Origin: Mucilaginibacter terrigena
GTDB taxonomy: Bacteria > Bacteroidota > Bacteroidia > Sphingobacteriales > Sphingobacteriaceae
Reading direction: 5' to 3'
Length of the DNA: 64,000 bases
NCBI RefSeq assembly: GCF_004168255.1
Contig: NZ_SEWG01000005.1
Span: 248,001 to 312,000 of the forward strand
In this document: piece by piece, positions 1-9,004 of the stretch
How positions within the stretch are numbered: the first letter of the stretch is position 1
Layout: every line of letters begins with the position of its first letter
The notes under the pieces: model-generated
Seen by the model: only the letters and a program-made list of their open reading frames with translations
Told to the model about the DNA's origin: nothing
Databases searched by the model: none
Made by a program: the position numbers and the translations under genes

Positions 1-770
1 GCGCCAATGGTAAATACAATACCGGCAAAACAGGCGGCTACGATGCCTATGGCTATAAGCCTGCCTATAACTTTACCGGCACCACCTAAAAAGTTGCCAA
101 AGTGGCCAAAAATATCGCCGGCAAAATCACGGGTTTTGTATATTAACGGGCGGGCTTCCTGGTGCAGATTAGAGAGGTTATGGCGTACCCCGCTTATTTC
201 TTCCTCAAAATTATTCTTAAATCCCTGCAGGTCCAGTTTCTGGCCTTTCATGGCCATGCGGTCGGCGCGGGTAACGGCTTTAGGCACAACTATCCACAGT
301 ATTATATATAGTATAAAACCGGTACCTGCAAAAACAACACTTAAGGCAAATAGCAGGCGTACCCATACCGGGTTAAAATCAAAGTAATTGGCAATGCCCG
401 AGCAAATGCCGGCAACCAGATGGTCGTCAGGATCGCGGAACAAGCGGCGTGGCTCGCTGCTATAGGTAAAGGCTTGCTGCATATGTGGTTTTGCACCACC
501 TTCCTCTACTTCAAAATCCTCAACCGAGCCCATTTGTTCAACAACGGTTTTAACATCCTGTATAACTACAACCTGTTTGCCCTCTTTAAGCAAAATCTCG
601 TTAAACATTTCTGCTATGCGGTTCTCAATATCAGTTGTGATCTCCAGGCTATCCGCCGAATTTAAAAAATGACGCTGTACATCGGTCATGTAATTTTTCA
701 GTATCTCGTAGGCATCTTCCTCTATATGAAAAACGATGCCGTTTATATTTATGATGATAGTTTTATTCAT
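1..770 (-). CDS. PspC-domain envelope-stress protein (C-terminus cut by window edge)
   Basis: Reading the minus strand from ATG at 770, an open frame runs off the left edge of the window, so only about 256 residues are visible. The N-terminal ~90 residues begin MNKTIIININGIVFHIEEDA and form the soluble domain usually found in Bacteroidota PspC proteins. A PspC domain follows at about residues 105-170, with the motif DDHLVAGICSGIANYFDF and a membrane helix (FALSVVFAGTGFILYIILW). A further membrane segment lies near the visible end. It follows padR with a 22-bp gap and is probably in the same operon. PspC proteins sit in the inner membrane and take part in envelope-stress responses; the exact role in Bacteroidota is not settled. 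The C-terminal part cannot be judged. Confidence 0.85.
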   Translation of the reverse strand, partial: MNKTIIININGIVFHIEEDAYEILKNYMTDVQRHFLNSADSLEITTDIENRIAEMFNEILLKEGKQVVVIQDVKTVVEQMGSVEDFEVEEGGAKPHMQQAFTYSSEPRRLFRDPDDHLVAGICSGIANYFDFNPVWVRLLFALSVVFAGTGFILYIILWIVVPKAVTRADRMAMKGQKLDLQGFKNNFEEEISGVRHNLSNLHQEARPLIYKTRDFAGDIFGHFGNFLGGAGKVIGRLIAIGIVAACFAGIVFTIG

Positions 771-792
771 GATGGGTGATAATTAATGGTTT

Positions 793-1128
793 TTAATTGT
801 TTCTGTCGCCAATAGCGGTTTGCACGGCAAATGCCAGTTCCTGCCAGGTGCCGTCAAGCTGCTCAAGCACCTTGCGGCCGTCATCGCTTAACACATAATA
901 TTTGCGTGGCGGCCCCGATGTCGACTCCACCCAGTTGTATGAGAGCAGGCCATTGTTTTTTAAACGGGTTAATAAAGGGTATAGCGTACCCTCAACTACA
1001 AGCAGCCGGGCCTTCTTAAGCTCAGCAATTATGTCTGAGGCATAGATCTCGCCCTTTGCTATTATGGAAAGTATGCAGTACTCCAGTATGCCTTTCCTCA
1101 TTTGGGTTTGTGTATTTTCAACAATCAT
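793..1128 (-). CDS. PadR-family transcriptional regulator
   Basis: A 111-residue winged-helix protein typical of PadR regulators. The N-terminus ENTQTQMRKGILEYCILSII and the wing region (EGTLYPLLTRLKNNGLL, then GPPRKYYVLSDDG) are hallmark PadR segments. I keep the first ATG because the ENTxxQMRKG segment is conserved at the start of Bacteroidota PadR proteins. It precedes pspC on the minus strand and probably represses its own operon: a dyad of the PadR type (ATGT-N10-ACAT at 1152-1169) overlaps the promoter. The -7 box ends only five bases before the ATG, so the mRNA may be nearly leaderless. The signal sensed is unknown. Confidence 0.93.
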   Translation of the reverse strand: MIVENTQTQMRKGILEYCILSIIAKGEIYASDIIAELKKARLLVVEGTLYPLLTRLKNNGLLSYNWVESTSGPPRKYYVLSDDGRKVLEQLDGTWQELAFAVQTAIGDRNN

Positions 1129-1132
1129 ATTA

Positions 1133-1164
1133 CAAAGATATATGTTTTAGAATGTATTATGCAA
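1133..1164 (-). promoter_or_regulatory. Promoter of the padR-pspC operon
   Basis: On the minus strand, TATCTTTG (1140-1133) matches the Bacteroidota -7 consensus TAnnTTTG. A TTG at 1164-1162 lies 21 bases upstream as a -33 element. The expected start of transcription coincides with the padR ATG at 1128. Confidence 0.6.
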
Positions 1165-1169
1165 TACAT
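1152..1169. promoter_or_regulatory. Putative PadR operator (ATGT-N10-ACAT dyad)
   Basis: ATGTATT (1152-1158) and AATACAT (1163-1169) are perfect inverted arms around ATGC. PadR-family proteins are known to bind ATGT/ACAT dyads with about 10 bases between the half-sites, exactly the arrangement here. The dyad covers the -33 element of the padR promoter, which fits autorepression. Confidence 0.6.
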
Positions 1170-1243
1170 AGTACTATATTTTTTATCTTTTTTTTATTTT
1201 TAAAAATTATTTTCATCAAAAAGCATCTTTTTTTACTTTTTAA

Positions 1244-1275
1244 TTTGATTTATTGATACCGGAACACTACTTTTA
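1244..1275 (+). promoter_or_regulatory. Probable promoter of the susC operon
   Basis: TTTG at 1244-1247, a 20-base spacer, and TACTTTTA at 1268-1275 (7 of 8 bases of TAnnTTTG). Transcription would begin near 1280, giving a leader of about 35 bases before the susC ATG. Confidence 0.4.
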
Positions 1276-1314
1276 TGACTAATTAACTATTAACTGATCT
1301 TATTATTAACAAAC

Positions 1315-4300
1315 ATGAAAAAACTTCTACTAGTAAGTTTGTGTTTCCTGATGTTATGCATAACACAGGTATATGCACAAAATCGTACAATTACTGGTAC
1401 AGTTACTTCAAAGGATGACGGCTTGCCGTTGCCAGGAGTAAGTGTTACAGTAACCGGAACTACAGTTGGTACTCAAACCAATGCTTCCGGTAAATTCTCA
1501 TTAAATGTGCCTGCTACGGCAAAAACATTAAGCTTTTCGTTTATTGGTTTCGACAGGCAGTCCGTGTCTATCGGTTCGGGCGATGTTATAAACATTGTTC
1601 TGGCATCAACAGCCAATCAGCTTAGCGAAGTGGTAGTAACAGCGGGTGGTTTGGAAGCCCGTAAAAAAGAGCAGGGTTATTCTTCAACCACTATTAAGCC
1701 TGCTGCTTTAACAGCTTCTAAGCCGGTGAATGCCATTGCAGGTTTAAACGGTAAAGTTGCCGGTTTAAGAATCAACGCAACAAGCAGCGGTGTTAACCCT
1801 AACTATCGTGTAGTTTTACGTGGTATGCGTTCTTTAAAGGGTAATAACGACGCGTTAATCGTGGTTGATAACGTTATTGTTCCTAACGCTATCTTAAGCA
1901 ACATCAACCCGGAAGATATCGATGATATCCAGGTTTTGAATGGTGCAGGTGCTGCGGCGTTATATGGTTCTGAAGCATCAAACGGTGCGATCATCATCAC
2001 TACCAAAAAAGGTACAAGAGGCCAAACTTCAATTCGTGTGTCTAACACTACAACAATTGAGCAGGTTTCTTTTTATCCTAAATTTCAAACCGGTTTCGGT
2101 TCAGGTTCATCTGGTGATATTCAGGCTTACATCGCTTACGAAAATCAGCAGTTTGGCCCGGCTTACGACGGTGTTGTAAGGCCTGTAGGTTTACCGTTAG
2201 AAAATGGCGATCAACAAATGATCCCTTACTCTTATAAGGATGCTAAAAATAAATTTTGGCAAAACGGTTTAACCAACCAAACAGATTTCAACTTATCATC
2301 TGGTAACGATAGGTCTACTATCTATACCTCTGGCCAGTACGCTAATGTAACAGGTACTACTCCTGGTGATAAATTTAACCGTGCTAACTTAAGGGTTAAC
2401 GGAACTCAAAAGATCCTTGACAACCTTAACTTAACTTATACTGTTGGTTACACTCAAAACAGGTACGATATTACCAACCAAACAGCAACTATTTACAACA
2501 ACTTGTTGAACAGCCCCGGTCAGATCGACATTACCGATTATTCAGACTGGAGAAACAATGAGTATGCAAACCCTAATGGTTACTTTAATGCTTACTATAA
2601 CAACCCTTACTTTATTGCCGGTAACTACCGTCAAAAAACAAGGAATGATTATTTGGTAGGTAACGTGGAGATGAAATACAACCCAACAAAATGGTTGGAC
2701 TTCACTTACCGTGTAGGTATTACAACCCGTAATACAAGCCAAAAGGTATTTGCTGATAAATTCGCGTTTACTGATTACACTAAAACCCGCCCCGAGTTAG
2801 CCGGTACATACAAGGTAAATGATATCTTAGGTTCAAACCAGGATTACGCATATTATCAAACCCGTATCAATTCAGATTTCCTGGTTGGTATCAGAAAATC
2901 GGTTGATGATTTTAGCTTCAAACTTATCTTAGGTGCCAGTATCCGTAATGATAACCAAAAAGATTTAACAGCTACTGTTAATGGTTTGGTTGTGCCGGGT
3001 GTATTTAACTTAGGTAACAGTACTAATACACCAACTGCTTCCGGATCACAATATAATGCTCACCAAGAGGGCGTATACGGTGACTTTACAGTTGGTTACA
3101 AAGATTACTTATTCTTACACGCTACAGGCCGTAATGACTGGGTTTCGGTATTATTACCTAAAAACCGCTCATTCTTCTACCCTGCAGCTGACGTATCATT
3201 CGTAGTTACAGATGCTTTTAAAGAATTAAAGGACATTAAAGGTATCGATTTCATCAAAATACGTGGTGGTATATCTAAAGTTGGTCAGGTTAACTTACCA
3301 GGAACTTTTGGTGCTTACTCGTTAGATCCTACTTTCGGCCAGGGTGCTGGTTATCCGTATAATGGTGCTGGTGGTCACACTATCAGTAACACCATTGTAT
3401 CTACCGATCTTAAACCAGAGATCACCAAAGGTTATGAGTTAGGTTTTGATGCAAACTTCTGGGATAACAGGGTTTCTACAAAGTTCACTTACTTTAGTAC
3501 AAAAACTGATGCACAAACTATCGAAACAGGTGTATCTACTGCTACAGGTTTCAACACTTACAGAACCAATGTTGGCCAAACAAGTTCAAAAGGTTATGAA
3601 AGCTCCGTTAACTTAACTGCTTTCAGAAACCGCGACTGGGATTTAACAATCGGTGCTAACTATACCCACATAACTAATAATGTTGAATCGATATCTGCTG
3701 ATATCCAGCGTTTAAGCTTAGGTGTTTATGGTGGTGGTGCCGGTTCTTATGCAGTTGCTGGTCAGCCTTTCCCGGTTATTATGGGTCATGATTACACCCG
3801 TGATGATCAAGGACGTATCATTGTTGACCCAATCACTGGTTACCCAACAGCATCAGATCAGGTTACTGTTTTAGGTAACGCTCAGCCAAAAGATGTGTTA
3901 GCTGTTAACCTGTCGGTAAAATACAAAGGTTTGCGTTTTTCAGCTTTAGCTGAATATCGTGGTGGTTACAACATCTACAATGCTGCAGCCGGTACTTTTG
4001 ACTTCTCTGGTTCATCATACTTTAGCGGTTACTACAATCGCGATCGTTTCGTGATCCCTAACTCGGTTTACCTTGACGCAGCCACTGGTTCTTATGTTCC
4101 AAACACTAATATCACTGTACGTGATGGTGGTACCGGTTACTGGACAGATGATCCTCGCTCAAGCATGGATATCAACTACGTTTACTCTGGTGCTTTCTGG
4201 AAAATACGTGAAGCCGCTTTATCTTACGATCTGCCAAAATCATTATTAGGCAAAACTAAAGCTATTAAAGCTGTAACGCTAAGCGTACAAGGCCGTAACT

Positions 4301-4452
4301 TGTTCTTGTTTACTCCAAAATCAAATGCTTATACCGATCCTGAGTATAGCGATGGTGATGGTAACTCAAGCGGTAACGCAATTGGTTTAACAAACTTGGG
4401 ACAAACACCTCCGTCTCGTTACTTCGGTGGTACTATCTCAGTAACTTTTTAA
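1315..4452 (+). CDS. SusC/RagA-family TonB-linked outer-membrane transporter
   Basis: A 1045-residue TonB-dependent receptor that should import glycan oligomers or peptides across the outer membrane together with the SusD protein encoded next to it. Visible parts in order: signal peptide (1-21, ending VYAQ), CarboxypepD_reg-like domain (about 24-110, GTVTSKDDGLPLPGVSVTV), plug domain (about 115-235, with VVLRGMRSL and DDIQVLNGAGAAALYGSEA), then a long beta-barrel ending in an aromatic residue (SVTF). There is no STN domain before the plug, so control through a SusR-like sigma/anti-sigma relay at the membrane is not expected. Codon use is regular and suggests high expression. Substrate cannot be told; no glycoside hydrolase lies in the same operon. 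Confidence 0.95.
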   Translation: MKKLLLVSLCFLMLCITQVYAQNRTITGTVTSKDDGLPLPGVSVTVTGTTVGTQTNASGKFSLNVPATAKTLSFSFIGFDRQSVSIGSGDVINIVLASTANQLSEVVVTAGGLEARKKEQGYSSTTIKPAALTASKPVNAIAGLNGKVAGLRINATSSGVNPNYRVVLRGMRSLKGNNDALIVVDNVIVPNAILSNINPEDIDDIQVLNGAGAAALYGSEASNGAIIITTKKGTRGQTSIRVSNTTTIEQVSFYPKFQTGFGSGSSGDIQAYIAYENQQFGPAYDGVVRPVGLPLENGDQQMIPYSYKDAKNKFWQNGLTNQTDFNLSSGNDRSTIYTSGQYANVTGTTPGDKFNRANLRVNGTQKILDNLNLTYTVGYTQNRYDITNQTATIYNNLLNSPGQIDITDYSDWRNNEYANPNGYFNAYYNNPYFIAGNYRQKTRNDYLVGNVEMKYNPTKWLDFTYRVGITTRNTSQKVFADKFAFTDYTKTRPELAGTYKVNDILGSNQDYAYYQTRINSDFLVGIRKSVDDFSFKLILGASIRNDNQKDLTATVNGLVVPGVFNLGNSTNTPTASGSQYNAHQEGVYGDFTVGYKDYLFLHATGRNDWVSVLLPKNRSFFYPAADVSFVVTDAFKELKDIKGIDFIKIRGGISKVGQVNLPGTFGAYSLDPTFGQGAGYPYNGAGGHTISNTIVSTDLKPEITKGYELGFDANFWDNRVSTKFTYFSTKTDAQTIETGVSTATGFNTYRTNVGQTSSKGYESSVNLTAFRNRDWDLTIGANYTHITNNVESISADIQRLSLGVYGGGAGSYAVAGQPFPVIMGHDYTRDDQGRIIVDPITGYPTASDQVTVLGNAQPKDVLAVNLSVKYKGLRFSALAEYRGGYNIYNAAAGTFDFSGSSYFSGYYNRDRFVIPNSVYLDAATGSYVPNTNITVRDGGTGYWTDDPRSSMDINYVYSGAFWKIREAALSYDLPKSLLGKTKAIKAVTLSVQGRNLFLFTPKSNAYTDPEYSDGDGNSSGNAIGLTNLGQTPPSRYFGGTISVTF

Positions 4453-4464
4453 GTAAAAAATATC

Positions 4465-6057
4465 ATGAAAAAAATATTTAGTATAGTTTTATCAGGTATC
4501 TGTTTATTATCTGCAACGTCTTGCAAGAAATATTTAGATGTCAACACCAATCCTAACGACCCGCTGCAATCAACGCCGGAGTTAGTGTTGCCCCAGGCAA
4601 TTGTTGCCACAGCCGCGCTGGCTGTTAATACCGGAGATTATAACTCTTACGGATCAGCCCTGAACGGTTACTTTGGTAATGCAGGTGGTTTTGGTAGCTT
4701 AGGTGTATTAATATCTTACGCTTTCACCACCGGTGATTACAACGGACTGTTCCAAAACACTTATGATAACCTTGAAGATTATCAATATGTGATAAACAAA
4801 ACAGATGAAGCCAACGTATTTAACGCTGCGGCAAACATCATGAAGGCATATGACTACCAAATGCTGGTAGATACATATAATGATGTACCTTATACTGAAG
4901 CATTAAAAGGACTTGATAAATTGCAGCCAAAATATGACAAGGCTGAAGATATTTACAAAGACCTTGGCGACAAACTTGATGCGGCTGTTGCTTTCATGAA
5001 CACCGTACCTGCTGCCAGTGTGCCAAAAATATTCAATGGTACTTCTGATCCAATGTTTGGTGGCGATCCAAAAAAGTGGGCCAAATTTGGTAATACCCTT
5101 AAATTGCGCTTAATTATTCGCGCAGGTGGTAAAGTTGCTTTCACAAAAGCAACTCCCGATGCAGCTGTTGGTTTTGTAACCAATGATGTTTTAGTACAAC
5201 CTGGGTACACTAAAGTTGCAGGCAAGCAAAATCCATACTGGGACAGATGGGCTTATTCAGAAACCGGTGCTGCGCGTACTGCTGCTAACGTTTACATGCC
5301 ATCTCCATATGTTTTGACATTCTTTAACGGAACAAAAATACTTGATGACACCCGTGGCGTGCTTATCTTCCAACAATGGGGCGGAACAAATGGCACAACT
5401 ACACCAGCTAACCAGTTAGGTTATACCGGGGCAGATGCACCTAAAGCACCAACCCCTGCATTTTGGTACACTTACGCATCTTTAGGAAGCAATGGTGAAG
5501 GGATATTCAAAGGCGAAACGGCTCCTCAACCAATTATGCTTGCGTCTGAAAGTTACTTCTTACAGGCAGAAGCTAATCTTAAAGGAATATTGGCCGGTAC
5601 AGCTAAGACTAATTTTGATAATGGTGTTAAAAGTGCTTACGCTTATTTGTTTAGGGCGAATGGTCCAAACAGCGCAACTACTCCTAATTATGTAGAAGAT
5701 TGGGAGCCATATTATCAGGATTATATGGACAAGGAAGCTAACGAAGGCAATTACTTAGTTCATTACGAAGACGCAACAACTGATGCCCAAAGACTTGAAG
5801 CAATAATCACCCAAAAGTATATCGCTTTAATTTACCAATTTGGTGGCGAAAGCTGGAACGAGTACAGAAGAACGGGTTACCCACGTTCTACAGGTAACTC
5901 TGCTACCACTTCGTTTGCTTCGATAGTATCACAGGCTACAGGTCCGGATAAATTGCCTACCCGCGTATTATATCCTGTTTCTGAATACACTTACAACAGC
6001 TCGAATGTGCCAAGTGGTGTAAGTCCTTATACTGACAAGATTTTCTGGGCTAGATAA
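4465..6057 (+). CDS. SusD/RagB-family surface nutrient-binding lipoprotein
   Basis: A 530-residue lipoprotein that forms the lid of the SusC channel. It has a lipoprotein signal with Cys20 (LLSATSC) followed by KKYLDVNTNPNDP, the usual SusD N-terminus. The helical SusD/RagB core includes AYDYQMLVDTYNDVPYTEAL and the C-terminal TQKYIALIYQFGGESWNEYRRTGYP, all family hallmarks. It begins 12 bases after susC and is clearly co-transcribed. The protein resembles the SusD-like/RagB group 2 (Y-shaped start PNDPLQSTPELVLPQAI). Ligand unknown. Confidence 0.94.
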   Translation: MKKIFSIVLSGICLLSATSCKKYLDVNTNPNDPLQSTPELVLPQAIVATAALAVNTGDYNSYGSALNGYFGNAGGFGSLGVLISYAFTTGDYNGLFQNTYDNLEDYQYVINKTDEANVFNAAANIMKAYDYQMLVDTYNDVPYTEALKGLDKLQPKYDKAEDIYKDLGDKLDAAVAFMNTVPAASVPKIFNGTSDPMFGGDPKKWAKFGNTLKLRLIIRAGGKVAFTKATPDAAVGFVTNDVLVQPGYTKVAGKQNPYWDRWAYSETGAARTAANVYMPSPYVLTFFNGTKILDDTRGVLIFQQWGGTNGTTTPANQLGYTGADAPKAPTPAFWYTYASLGSNGEGIFKGETAPQPIMLASESYFLQAEANLKGILAGTAKTNFDNGVKSAYAYLFRANGPNSATTPNYVEDWEPYYQDYMDKEANEGNYLVHYEDATTDAQRLEAIITQKYIALIYQFGGESWNEYRRTGYPRSTGNSATTSFASIVSQATGPDKLPTRVLYPVSEYTYNSSNVPSGVSPYTDKIFWAR

Positions 6058-6084
6058 AAGTTAAATTGTTTAAATTTTAAAGAA

Positions 6085-7005
6085 ATGAAAAAATATTTAA
6101 AAATAGCTTCGGTTTTAGCCTTGGTAACAGGATTAAGTTCTTGTTTAAAGGATGAACCGATAATTGGGGGGAAGCCTCAAAATATAGTTGAGTTTTATAC
6201 AACCGATGCATATACGTCTGGAACTACAGATCTATATCCAGCGTATACAAAGGGCTTTACATACTCAACTTCGGATAAGTTTGATGTAACAGTAAGTTAC
6301 TCAGGAACTGATGTAGCACCTGAAGACATTACCGTAAATTTAGGTGTTAACGGTGACGCGGTTCCGCGCACAAATGCCAAAACTATTGCAGATGCCAGAG
6401 CAGACGCAATAGCTAACGGTGAAGATCCTGATGACGCTGAAGCAGACGTACAAGGCGACTTGCTTACCAACGCGCCAACAGCATCTTACCAGATACCCGC
6501 AAATGTGGTTATCAAAAAAGGCACACGCAGGGCAGTGGTATCAATTACTGTTAACCCAAGCTTGTTTGACTTTGACCATAATTATGTAATACCTCTTACT
6601 ATTACATCAGCATCTATGGGTACTGTTAGCGGTAACTTTGGTACGGTAATATATGGTGTGAAATACAAAAACCAATATGATGGTGTATATCATTCAAGCG
6701 GTCAGTTTGTTCACCCAACTGCAGGCCCAAGGGATCTGAATGCAGATAAATCGTTATTAACAACCGGCCCTAACTCTAACTTATCATCTATTGGTGACGT
6801 TGGTGGATCGTTGATAATAACTGTTAATCCTACTACTAACCTGGTTACTTTCGACGGAGCATTAAGTGCCTCTCAGCCTATCGTTCCGGTACCGGGTCAG
6901 GATAACTATTACGATCCTGCTACCAAAACGTACCACTTAAACTACCAATATACTGGTGGTGGAGGTTTCCGTGTAATACACGAAACGTTGACTTTAAAAC
7001 CATAA
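6085..7005 (+). CDS. DUF1735-domain surface lipoprotein of the SusCD operon
   Basis: A 306-residue lipoprotein (Cys20, GLSSC) third in the susCD operon, 27 bases after susD. The N-terminal Ig-like part (about 30-200, including QIPANVVIKKGTRRAVVSI and NYVIPLTITSAS) matches the DUF1735/BT_3987-like domain that often accompanies SusCD pairs acting on host or microbial glycoproteins. The C-terminal half resembles the DUF4361-type domain, with YDGVYHSSGQFVHPTAG and a closing FRVIHETLTLKP. It is probably an outer-surface glycan-binding protein. A strong terminator follows at 7028-7060 and ends the operon. Confidence 0.8.
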   Translation: MKKYLKIASVLALVTGLSSCLKDEPIIGGKPQNIVEFYTTDAYTSGTTDLYPAYTKGFTYSTSDKFDVTVSYSGTDVAPEDITVNLGVNGDAVPRTNAKTIADARADAIANGEDPDDAEADVQGDLLTNAPTASYQIPANVVIKKGTRRAVVSITVNPSLFDFDHNYVIPLTITSASMGTVSGNFGTVIYGVKYKNQYDGVYHSSGQFVHPTAGPRDLNADKSLLTTGPNSNLSSIGDVGGSLIITVNPTTNLVTFDGALSASQPIVPVPGQDNYYDPATKTYHLNYQYTGGGGFRVIHETLTLKP

Positions 7006-7027
7006 TCTACGCTGTAGATTTGATAAT

Positions 7028-7060
7028 AAAAGGCTGCCCAGAAAGTGGGCAGCCTTTTTT
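7028..7060 (+). terminator. Rho-independent terminator of the susCD operon
   Basis: A 12-13 bp stem (AAAAGGCTGCCCA with TGGGCAGCCTTTT), loop gaaag, ending in a T run, 23 bases after the DUF1735 gene. Confidence 0.9.
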
Positions 7061-7342
7061 GTTTAACGTTGAATATTTATAATGTATTTAGCTGAAGATA
7101 GGAATAGTTGATACTATCAGTAGGGAATGTGATAGCTTATCAGAACAGGTGTTTTAATAGCATTCTGCCTAAGAGCATGTTGCAATGCGTTGTATTTAGC
7201 AAGCTATTCCTATATTCTAAGTAAACAGAAAATACAGATAGCGAGAATAAGAGATCATAAAGTGATTTATGCTAAGCCGCAAATTATGTGAACGGGGTAC
7301 AACAAATGAGTTATGATAATAACGAATGGCCGGTTAGTGTAA

Positions 7343-7378
7343 AAAAAACCCGATAGTTGTAAAACTATCGGGTTTTTT
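7343..7378. terminator. Terminator hairpin downstream of the leftward MORN-like gene
   Basis: A near-perfect 16-bp stem (AAAAAACCCGATAGTT with AACTATCGGGTTTTTT) with a tiny loop. It has A and T tracts on both sides, so it can work in both directions; it lies 15 bases beyond the stop of the minus-strand gene at 7393. Confidence 0.85.
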
Positions 7379-7392
7379 ATAAAAAAGATAAT

Positions 7393-8094
7393 CTAATTTT
7401 TCTGACTGTTCATGATCTGGTTATTATAATTAACCTTTATAAGGTCGGTGCCAACAGTAGTTGCTAAAATAACAGTGCTTTTAACCGGTTGCCCATCAAC
7501 TTTAGCGGGTATAAAATCAAGCAGGCCCGATGAATTCGCTTTTACATAAAGTTTTTTATGTTCCTGGGTTCCGTTGCTTTCATAATCTGCATATACATCG
7601 GCAATTTGTCCGGTGGGTTCAACATTTACAGTATACTTTATACTTATATCCGATTTCTCTTTTGTAATTGCCGGTGGGATATCTTTTGAGTTATAAAAGG
7701 TAAGGAATGCCAGGGTTGAACCGCCGATTTTTACCGGAGGTAATACCGTAGCCTTATCCGGTGCAGAAACAGAGTAATCCGTTTGAACATACGAGCCCGA
7801 ATCCAGGTTAGTATACACCATTCGTGAGTTAGTATAATCGTACTGCTGTACTAATTGATTATTCGGGCCATAAAACATCCATACGCCTGTTTTTTTGCCC
7901 TGATCATATTTCCCCCTTACAAGGGCGCCACCGTCGGCATCGGTTACCATATATAAGCCTTGCCGTACATCTTTATCGGCTAAAACACGGTATTGCTCTG
8001 TTAAATTAAGTGAGATCTTTTTTGTTACAACTTTGTCTTGCGACATGGCTACCAGCGGTGTCAGCAAAAGCGCTAAGGCGGTTATCTTTTTCAT
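7393..8094 (-). CDS. Secreted protein with MORN-like repeat and TonB-C-like domain
   Basis: The frame is open from 8205, but the start is placed at ATG 8094 because this gives a proper signal peptide (MKKITALALLLTPLVAMSQ), leaving 233 residues. After the signal, residues 50-95 contain a MORN-variant stretch (LVRGKYDQGKKTGVWMFYGPNNQLVQQYDY). The last ~90 residues (SDISIKYTVNVEPTGQIADVYAD then LLDFIPAKVDGQPV) look like the TonB C-terminal fold found in many soluble Bacteroidota proteins. Likely periplasmic or outer-membrane associated. Function unknown. It is monocistronic and ends at the hairpin 7343-7378. Confidence 0.7.
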   Translation of the reverse strand: MKKITALALLLTPLVAMSQDKVVTKKISLNLTEQYRVLADKDVRQGLYMVTDADGGALVRGKYDQGKKTGVWMFYGPNNQLVQQYDYTNSRMVYTNLDSGSYVQTDYSVSAPDKATVLPPVKIGGSTLAFLTFYNSKDIPPAITKEKSDISIKYTVNVEPTGQIADVYADYESNGTQEHKKLYVKANSSGLLDFIPAKVDGQPVKSTVILATTVGTDLIKVNYNNQIMNSQKN

Positions 8095-8442
8095 GTGGTT
8101 TATATTTATATATAAATATATAAATTTTATTGTTTTATAATTAAACTCTTTAAGCCCGTTATTTCTATAAAGCATTATTTTAGAACGGCAAAATTTGCAA
8201 AGCATTAAAATGAACGTAAAACTTAGTTTTGCCAGAAGAAAGCACTCGATACGTAACGTTATTGTTACAAAATAGCAACTAAAAATTTAGTGAATCTTAG
8301 AGTTGCCTCGTGATTATTGCTTACTCCCCGATACTATCAATGGCACTTGGCAAAGAAGCTAATGGTGTTTTGTTTTCGCTATCAGTTATAAAAAAAGGGA
8401 GATGTTATACCTCCCTTTTAAAGGACAAAGATTTATGATTAG
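8095..8442. other. Intergenic stretch with one terminator
   Basis: This 348-base gap between two leftward genes contains the terminator at 8391-8419 and a very AT-rich upstream region (8095-8130, alternating TATA) for the MORN-like gene. No clear TAnnTTTG box or small gene was found. Confidence 0.6.
8391..8419 (-). terminator. Terminator of the small secreted gene
   Basis: Stem AAAAGGGAG / CTCCCTTTT with a 9-base loop. On the minus strand it is followed by a U-run from the A tract at 8391-8396, 24 bases beyond the stop at 8443. Confidence 0.75.
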
Positions 8443-8793
8443 TTAATATGTAACCGGTCCTTTATAATGTTTTGAAGTGCCATCAGTGAAGGTTACGTTA
8501 ACAGAAGCGGAATATGATGGTGGCGGGGCAGTATAACTATAACCCGAAAAAGTTGTAATAGCAATACCATCCGGGTTGCCCTCACCTGGGCTTCTGTAGA
8601 GGGCTACAATTGTTCCTTCCTGTTGATCAGCATACGCATGGTACATTTGGCTGCCTACGGTAAAATAGCCCGCATCCCATGTTTGCAACTGTTTTTGATG
8701 AACTGAGATGATCTTTTGATTTGATACACTTTTAAAAGAGGACAGGGGCAAAATTAAAAGCACGCTTCCTAAGAAGATTAGAGACTTTTTCAT
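8443..8793 (-). CDS. Small secreted protein of unknown function
   Basis: A 116-residue protein beginning with a signal peptide (MKKSLIFLGSVLLILPLSSF). The mature part is rich in Ser, Tyr and Thr, with a PPPSYSASV segment and a C-terminal beta-rich VTFTDGTSKHYKGPVTY. I do not recognise a family. It is monocistronic, with its own terminator at 8391-8419. It may be one of many short Mucilaginibacter-type exported proteins. Confidence 0.65.
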   Translation of the reverse strand: MKKSLIFLGSVLLILPLSSFKSVSNQKIISVHQKQLQTWDAGYFTVGSQMYHAYADQQEGTIVALYRSPGEGNPDGIAITTFSGYSYTAPPPSYSASVNVTFTDGTSKHYKGPVTY

Positions 8794-9004
8794 GATAAGG
8801 TGATTAGGTTAATAATTTATTAATTAATCTAATTTACCAAAAAACGATTGGTTGAAAGAAATTAGCAACAGTTATATTTTCAACACATTTAAAATAACAA
8901 GCAGATAAACTGCATAACAGAAAATTTAACCGTTACGATTCGCCTTGTATTAATACATTTAAGTAAACTTAAGGCTTAGGGGGGCTAAGCACAAAGTTCT
9001 TCAT

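Larger units (their letters stand above)
7006..7392. other. Intergenic stretch between converging genes
   Basis: This 387-base gap has no credible gene. It holds a terminator for the susCD operon at its left end and another hairpin for the leftward gene at its right end. The middle is AT-rich, with short imperfect repeats around gatagtt/aactatc but nothing I can assign. Confidence 0.7.

Noticed and set aside
7-665. Plus-strand open frames at the left edge
   Set aside because: They lie antisense to the PspC-domain gene, which reads through the whole stretch with a recognisable domain.
831-1256. Plus-strand open frames over padR and upstream
   Set aside because: They are antisense shadows of padR or run through the AT-rich promoter region; padR has clear family motifs.
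1315-7005. Glycan-utilisation locus under sigma/anti-sigma control like SusR/FecIR
   Set aside because: The SusC protein lacks an STN domain and no sigma, anti-sigma or hydrolase gene is in the operon.
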